The notes under the pieces were generated by a model. That model saw only the letters and a list, made by a program, of their open reading frames with translations, was not told where the DNA came from and did not search any database. From positions 1 through 42,372 of the forward strand of contig DYKI01000021.1 in NCBI GenBank assembly GCA_020722705.1: DNA of 42,372 nucleotides, written 5' to 3'. How positions within the stretch are numbered: the stretch's first letter is position 1; the number at the start of each line of letters is the position of its first letter. This DNA is from Chthonomonas calidirosea. GTDB taxonomy: Bacteria; Armatimonadota; Chthonomonadetes; Chthonomonadales; CAJBBX01. Position numbers and translations under genes: made by a program. This document shows positions 37,878 to 42,372 of this stretch, one piece after another.

Positions 37878-39454
37878 GCCTCGGCGATGCGTTTGGCGCC
37901 TGCCGATGCGCCCGGATCCCGAGAAATCCAGTGGCCGCGGATGGCATCACCCCCCAACGCGAATCCGGCAGAGTGAAGGCACTCGGCAATGGGAAGCTCA
38001 TCAGTGGTTCTGCAGAGCCGGTCGTAGAATGGCCCCATAGTCTCGCCGGCGGCCCTGATGACCGCGTGCCGCAGCCCATCCTCGGGGTAGCCGGGCCTGG
38101 GCGGCGCATGGCGATCCATCAGATCGCGCATCAGCTCACGCATCCCGAAGCGTCCACCGGTTCTCCTGAGCAGTTCCAGGTCGAGGCACAGGCCGATGAG
38201 TTCGCCCTTCAGGTAGACCGACAGACCTCCGTATCCGGTGCTTCTTCCGTCCTCCCAGATGCGCAGGCTAGCCTCTTCAGCCGTGACCGTGCGTCGCGCC
38301 GGCGTGTTGGCGAGGGTCGTCACCGTCTGTGCAAGGTCCCTGAAGTACGTTTCCTCATTCAGTATCCCGGCTCTCAAACTCAGAATGCCGGCCACGTATT
38401 CTGTGACCCCCTCACAGAACCAGAGGTTGCGTGTCTTCGGGGGGGTGGTGTAGTCGAAAGGCCCGAGGACAGCAGGCCGAATGCGCTTGACATTCCAGAG
38501 GTGGAAGTATTCATGGGCCACGAACCGTCCAAACCGGAGACGGCCCATCCACTCGGTCCATGCGATGCGCGCCCCGTTGGCATGCTCCAGGCCGCCGCCG
38601 CGACCGCCGCTGTCGAGGAACAAAGTATAGTTATTGTATGGGAGCGAGCCCATGTATTCGCGACCCGCTCGCACGATGGCGCGGAACGTGTCAAGGTGGG
38701 CGGCCGGCTCGGCGACACGTCTGCCGAAGAACGCGATGGAATGAGGTTTTCCTCCCTCCGTGAATGTCCGGTGCGACGCTTCGCCTATCAGGATGGGAGA
38801 GTCCGCCATCTCCTCGTATGTTGCGGCACGGTAGGTGGTGGTTAGACGCCCATCGGCTTGAGCTTCCGGCGGCGAGCCGACGCCGGGTGCGGCCGCGAGG
38901 GTGGTGATCGGTCCGCGCCATCCCGGTGGGGCGCTGATGGCGAGGCTGACCGGCTCCATCGTCCTTCCTGACACGAAGGCGAATGTGGCGGTACCGTTGT
39001 AGAACGCGCGCCTCGATCGGACGTCAACGTTCTCGGTGAATATGCTCGGAGGCGCATTGAGCACCTCGTACTCGACTGCGACCTTGCCCGTTCCGTTCGT
39101 TTTTGCCACCCATGTGTGCGGATCAGGATGCTCGCAGGGAGCAGCGCTGCCCACCGTGCCGAACCGCCGAACGTATCGGCCATGGTTCTGGACCCGATAC
39201 TCACCCGGCGTCCAGACCGGCATTTGAAACCGGACGGAGGCGGTGCCTTCGGGGATGCCGTCCACAGCGATGCGAACGCGTGTCAGTCCTTCACGGTCTG
39301 CCGTGGCCGGAATCGGTGTCAGGGTGTAGCGGATGGATGGGGCGGCGTCAATGCCGTCGTGCCATATGCCATGGGCCATGGCCGTCACGAAGCCGACCAT
39401 GGCGAACGCCATCCCGCGCGCCGGCATCATCCGACCGGCACGATTCGACGCCAT
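37859..39454 (-). CDS. M61 family (glycyl aminopeptidase-like) metallopeptidase, secreted
   Basis: A 531-residue zinc peptidase. An N-terminal hydrophobic stretch (about 14-31) suggests export. A beta domain with MPVWTPGEYRVQNHGRYV precedes the thermolysin-like core: GGRGGGLEHANG, the zinc motif HEYFHLWNVKRIRP (HExxH at 314-318) and the third ligand in NLWFCEGVTEYVAG (Glu348). Many M61 members end in a PDZ domain of about 90 residues, but here the chain stops after about 180 residues beyond the third ligand with no clear PDZ. ATG 39454 starts 9 nt after the preceding gene; no strong binding site. It overlaps the EcfT gene downstream, an odd operon partner. Confidence 0.88.
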   Translation of the reverse strand: MASNRAGRMMPARGMAFAMVGFVTAMAHGIWHDGIDAAPSIRYTLTPIPATADREGLTRVRIAVDGIPEGTASVRFQMPVWTPGEYRVQNHGRYVRRFGTVGSAAPCEHPDPHTWVAKTNGTGKVAVEYEVLNAPPSIFTENVDVRSRRAFYNGTATFAFVSGRTMEPVSLAISAPPGWRGPITTLAAAPGVGSPPEAQADGRLTTTYRAATYEEMADSPILIGEASHRTFTEGGKPHSIAFFGRRVAEPAAHLDTFRAIVRAGREYMGSLPYNNYTLFLDSGGRGGGLEHANGARIAWTEWMGRLRFGRFVAHEYFHLWNVKRIRPAVLGPFDYTTPPKTRNLWFCEGVTEYVAGILSLRAGILNEETYFRDLAQTVTTLANTPARRTVTAEEASLRIWEDGRSTGYGGLSVYLKGELIGLCLDLELLRRTGGRFGMRELMRDLMDRHAPPRPGYPEDGLRHAVIRAAGETMGPFYDRLCRTTDELPIAECLHSAGFALGGDAIRGHWISRDPGASAGAKRIAEAWLFGR

Positions 39455-39463
39455 ACGGTCAGG

Positions 39464-39883
39464 TCATGCCCCGCCACGGTTGACGCGGGGCGAGAGGAGA
39501 GGCACCGTCTTGCGAATGTTGCTCAGCCAGGTCTTGCCGAGCCGCTCGGTGGTGGTCTTGTTGGCATCGGCGTCGGCTTGCGAAACCGTGACCAGCAGCT
39601 CGCCGAGGACGGTGATCGTCACCGTCTTGCCGTGCACGGCCATCTCAATGTCGCCAATCCCGATGGCGGTCTCTGCCTTCGACAGGATGTCGGTGAGCCT
39701 CTGATCCAGGATTTCCACACGCTGTCGGGGAGTCATGTCTCCGACGGAAGCGCGAATGCGCAGGACCTCGCGTCCGGCCACCGACCAGACCTCCGGCTGT
39801 CTTGCGTCGCTCGCGTCCTGTGCCGAAGCGCTTGCGGCGAACGCACACATGACGACGAGCTGTAGGGCGATCAAGGCTCTCAT
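39464..39883 (-). CDS. Small secreted protein resembling the periplasmic domain of some MscS channels
   Basis: A 139-residue protein with a clear signal peptide (1-22, ending ASASAQ). The mature part VWSVAGREVLRIRASVGDMTPRQRVEILDQRLTDIL follows the pattern of a short periplasmic domain found N-terminal to some MscS-type mechanosensitive channels, and VHGKTVTITVLGELLVTVSQADA continues it. No channel follows: the next gene is the M61 peptidase. AGGAGGTG lies 5 nt before ATG 39883, so the open frame further upstream (to 40054) is not coding. The resemblance is from memory of the pattern; function is unknown. Confidence 0.65.
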   Translation of the reverse strand: MRALIALQLVVMCAFAASASAQDASDARQPEVWSVAGREVLRIRASVGDMTPRQRVEILDQRLTDILSKAETAIGIGDIEMAVHGKTVTITVLGELLVTVSQADADANKTTTERLGKTWLSNIRKTVPLLSPRVNRGGA

Positions 39884-39919
39884 GGGGCACCTCCTTGGGC
39901 GCAGTGCGCTCACGAAGAC

Positions 39920-39925
39920 AGTATA
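39920..39925 (-). promoter_or_regulatory. Candidate -10 element for the small secreted protein gene
   Basis: The minus strand reads TATACT (39925 to 39920), 5/6 to consensus, about 37 nt before ATG 39883. No matching -35 was found, so this is weak. Confidence 0.3.
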
Positions 39926-39967
39926 CCGACGTTGGCGGCAGGGTGACGGCGATGCGCTCCGCCGCCG

Positions 39968-39997
39968 TTGACACTTCTCTGCAGGCGCGGCTATCAT
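39968..39997 (+). promoter_or_regulatory. Promoter of glyS
   Basis: TTGACA (39968-39973), 18-nt spacer, TATCAT (39992-39997; 5/6 to consensus). Transcription would start near 40004, about 86 nt before ATG 40090. No T-box-like element was recognised in this short leader. Confidence 0.65.
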
Positions 39998-40089
39998 ACC
40001 GACGCGGTGACGGCCCACAACCCGGACCAACCGGCGCACGCCGGCCCACCGCACTCCCGATCATCGCCTCAGCGGAAGGATACGCTATC

Positions 40090-42258
40090 ATGCCCAACCT
40101 CGTCCTGGAAATCGGCTCCGAAGAGATGCCGGCGGTCGCCGTACCCGGCGCCATCGAGCAGTTGCGCGTGAGCATCCCTGCACAACTGGTCGCAGCGCGT
40201 CTGCCGGCCGCTTCGGTGACTGTGACAGGCACGCCGCGCAGACTCGTGGTTGCTGCGTCGGGACTGCCCGCCCGTCAGCCTGATGTGGAGCGTGAGGTCC
40301 GAGGGCCGGCATGGAAGGTGGCCTTCGGCCCCGACGGAACGCCCACCGGTGCGGCTATAGGCTTCGCGCGCAAACAGGGAGTGCCCGTCAAGGCGCTGAC
40401 GAAGATCGAGACCGCACAGGGCGATTACGTGCTCGCACGGGTGATGGATGTGGGCAAGCCTGCCGTCGAAGCTCTGGGGCCGCACCTCGTCGAGTGCATA
40501 CGGTCGCTGACCTTCCCCAAGGTCATGCGTTGGGGCGAGGGCACGACCCGCTACGTGCGGCCCATTCGATGGATACTCTGCCTGCTTGACGATCAGGTGG
40601 TTCCGCTGGAGTTCGCCGGCGTGTCCTCGGGGCGCACCGCGCGCGGTCATCGGTACCTTGGCGGCCCGGTGGAGATCGTCCACGCTGACGCCTACGCTGA
40701 AGCGGTGCGCGGTGCGTGGGTGATGGCCGATCCCGAGGAGCGCCGATCGGCGATCGTCGTACAGGGCGACCGGTTGGCGGCAGCGGTCGGCGGCACCGTG
40801 CCCTGGGATGCCGACCTGCTCGACGAGAACGTCCACCTCGTTGAGTGGCCGACGTGTTTGCTGGGCAGCTTCGCCGAGCGGTTCCTGGAGCTGCCACGAC
40901 CGGTCCTGGTCACCGCTATGAAGAAGCACCAGCGTTTCTTCCCGGTCGAGGGACCCGACGGCAACCTGTTGCCCCATTTCATCTCCGTTAGGAACGGCGG
41001 CGCCGACCACCTTGACAAGGTCCGGGCCGGCAACGAAGCGGTCCTTAAGGCCCGGTTCGAAGATGCGCGTCATTTCTTTGCGCACGACCGTGAAGTGCCG
41101 CTGGACCGCATGGCCGAGAAGCTGGATCGGCTTGTGTTCCAGGAGAAGCTAGGCACCATGGCCGACAAGGCGAAACGCCTCGAGCGCCTTGTCAGGCCTA
41201 TGGCTGAAGCGCACGGCCTCTCCTCCGAGGAGATCGAGGCCGCGGCTCGGGCCGCGCGCCTGTGCAAGGCGGACCTGACGAGTGAAATGGTGATTGAGCT
41301 GCCGTCGTTGCAGGGCATCATGGGCCGAGAGTACGCACTGATGCAGGGCGAACCTCCGGCCATCGCCGACGCCATAGCCGAGCACTACCGTCCCCGGTCG
41401 GCTTCCGACGGGTTGCCGGGCACGCCCCTTGGCAAACTCCTCGCCGTGGCGGACCGCATGGACACGCTTGTGGGATACGCCGGCCTCGGCATCATGCCCA
41501 CAGGCTCGCAAGACCCCTTCGGTTTGCGGAGAGCGGCAACCGGCGTCGTGCAGATACTTGCCGAGGAGGACGATGTGCCGCCGCTCGCGGCCATGCAGGT
41601 GCAGGCCGCCGAAGGCTACCGCGAGGCGCTGGGGCTGGACTTTCCGCTCGACCCGCTATGCAATGCCCTGCAGGCGCTGTTTCATCAACGGCTGTCGGCC
41701 TATCTCGACGAGCGGGGTGTGCGTTACGACCTCATTGATGCCGCACTATACGGCGGCATGGTCTTCGGCACGGTGGTGCGCAGCGTCGTCATGCGGGCGC
41801 TCAGCCTCCAGCGGCTGGCCGAGAATGAGCAGTTCGTGCCCACGGTTCAGGCTGCAGCGCGTGTTGCCAACATTCTTGGCGGGTCCGATCCGACGCCGGT
41901 GCCCGGCAAGGAGGGCATCCACGGCGGCAGAGAACGGGCCGTCGAGCGGTCCCTGGCCCTGCTCGACCACGCAGCACGGCAGGTGGACACCGGCCGATTT
42001 CAGGATGAAGCCGAGGCCATGCTCTACGAAGTCGCATCGCTCACGGCACCTGACGTGGGCCGTGCCGCGGCAGCGTTCGATTTCGATGCCGTCTTTGAGG
42101 CGTTGCAGGCCGTCAATGAGCCCGTCAACCGCTTCTTCGACGTGGTGCTCGTCATGACCGACGATATGCCCGTGCGCAAGAACCGGCTGGCATTGCTTGG
42201 CTTCGTGGACGCACTGTACAAGAGCCTGGCTGACTTCCGCAAAGTGGTCGTCGCGTGA
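40090..42258 (+). CDS. glyS: Glycyl-tRNA synthetase beta subunit
   Basis: The tRNA-recognition subunit of the alpha2-beta2 bacterial glycyl-tRNA synthetase, 722 residues against a usual 680-720. It begins NLVLEIGSEEMPAVAVPGA and shows TPRRLVV, GPAWKVAFGPDGTPTGAAIGFARKQGV, FPKVMRWGEGTTRYVRPIRW, AMKKHQRFFPVEG, GNEAVLKARFEDARHFF, FQEKLGTMADKAKRL, LPSLQGIMGREYA, GSQDPFGLRRAATGVVQIL and a C-terminal DALR-like anticodon domain with NEPVNRFFDVVLVMTDD. ATG 40090 has AAGGA (40076-40080) 9 nt upstream; the frame runs back to 39895 but crosses the promoter. The alpha subunit gene glyQ, usually next to glyS, is not upstream; it could lie beyond the right edge or elsewhere. Confidence 0.96.
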   Translation: MPNLVLEIGSEEMPAVAVPGAIEQLRVSIPAQLVAARLPAASVTVTGTPRRLVVAASGLPARQPDVEREVRGPAWKVAFGPDGTPTGAAIGFARKQGVPVKALTKIETAQGDYVLARVMDVGKPAVEALGPHLVECIRSLTFPKVMRWGEGTTRYVRPIRWILCLLDDQVVPLEFAGVSSGRTARGHRYLGGPVEIVHADAYAEAVRGAWVMADPEERRSAIVVQGDRLAAAVGGTVPWDADLLDENVHLVEWPTCLLGSFAERFLELPRPVLVTAMKKHQRFFPVEGPDGNLLPHFISVRNGGADHLDKVRAGNEAVLKARFEDARHFFAHDREVPLDRMAEKLDRLVFQEKLGTMADKAKRLERLVRPMAEAHGLSSEEIEAAARAARLCKADLTSEMVIELPSLQGIMGREYALMQGEPPAIADAIAEHYRPRSASDGLPGTPLGKLLAVADRMDTLVGYAGLGIMPTGSQDPFGLRRAATGVVQILAEEDDVPPLAAMQVQAAEGYREALGLDFPLDPLCNALQALFHQRLSAYLDERGVRYDLIDAALYGGMVFGTVVRSVVMRALSLQRLAENEQFVPTVQAAARVANILGGSDPTPVPGKEGIHGGRERAVERSLALLDHAARQVDTGRFQDEAEAMLYEVASLTAPDVGRAAAAFDFDAVFEALQAVNEPVNRFFDVVLVMTDDMPVRKNRLALLGFVDALYKSLADFRKVVVA

Positions 42259-42276
42259 GGCTTCCTCCATCCGGGC

Positions 42277-42358
42277 GGGAGTGCGAGCCTGCGCGGGAGT
42301 GCGAGGCTCCGTGGGATGGCGAGGCTCCGTGGGAGGGCGAGGCTCCTGCCGAGCCGAA
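42277..42358 (+). repeat. Degenerate 18-bp tandem repeat ending in a dispersed palindromic element
   Basis: Four head-to-tail units start at 42277, 42295, 42313 and 42331, each of the form GGGANNGCGAGGCTCCGT. The last continues into TGCCGAGCC, and GGCTC/GAGCC (42341-42345 with 42351-42355) can form a small hairpin. The final unit (42331-42355) is the same 25-bp element found at 24792-24816. It starts 18 nt after the glyS stop and could also work as a terminator-like structure. Confidence 0.75.
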
Positions 42359-42372
42359 TATCTCCTCTCCCG

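Noticed and set aside
42277..42358. Tandem repeats as a CRISPR array.
   Set aside because: Units are 18 bp, degenerate and directly adjacent, with no spacers.

Overview
The window is about 42.4 kb of dense, GC-rich bacterial DNA with strong Shine-Dalgarno sites and many GTG and TTG starts. The cell is probably a diderm: it carries a Wza-like export protein and a Wzc-like tyrosine kinase. Several secreted or sugar-related orphan families (a URO-D-like protein, an AHQDD-type PIG-L deacetylase, a YGWDVP secreted protein), together with a PyrR-controlled pyr operon, would fit Armatimonadota or a neighbouring phylum. That placement is an inference from gene content, not a proven assignment. No rRNA, tRNA, CRISPR array, prophage or insertion sequence was seen.

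Layout. (1) 81-9541 is an exopolysaccharide region: a divergent GT-C-like membrane protein, a GDP-mannose 3,5-epimerase-like enzyme, then a perfect TTGACA-N17-TATAAT promoter driving a phosphoglycosyl transferase, a chain-length regulator/BY-kinase fusion and an SLBB export protein. A strong hairpin and a GT4 glycosyltransferase follow. (2) 9538-13759 holds a GH78 rhamnosidase, a divergent URO-D-like protein and a 2-Cys peroxiredoxin. (3) 13956-17698 is a minus-strand operon of a ROK-like kinase, a PIG-L deacetylase and a NahK-like anomeric kinase, which looks like an amino-sugar pathway. (4) 17802-30377 is a long, mostly translationally coupled pyrimidine operon: pyrR, pyrB, pyrC, a YtcJ-like amidohydrolase, carA, signal peptidase I, a GT39-like membrane glycosyltransferase, and carB cut into two genes with a methyltransferase between them. 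Its leader contains a recognisable PyrR attenuator (binding hairpin plus terminator). (5) 30629-36287 has a serine hydrolase, a DUF4185-like secreted protein, a DUF4143 AAA ATPase with a palindrome over its start codon, an orphan Phd-type antitoxin and a secreted protein of unknown function. (6) 36463-39883 is a minus-strand run: a small secreted protein, an M61 peptidase, and ECF T and A components without a visible S component. (7) 40090-42258 is glyS, followed by a degenerate 18-bp tandem repeat.

The most notable points are the complete PyrR attenuator, the split carB with an intervening methyltransferase, and a dispersed 25-bp repeat that lies after glyS and also, in the other orientation, inside the reading frame of the GT39-like gene, where it encodes GSAGASPS. 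Also worth a look are the kinase/deacetylase/kinase sugar operon and the GME-like epimerase beside the exopolysaccharide genes.
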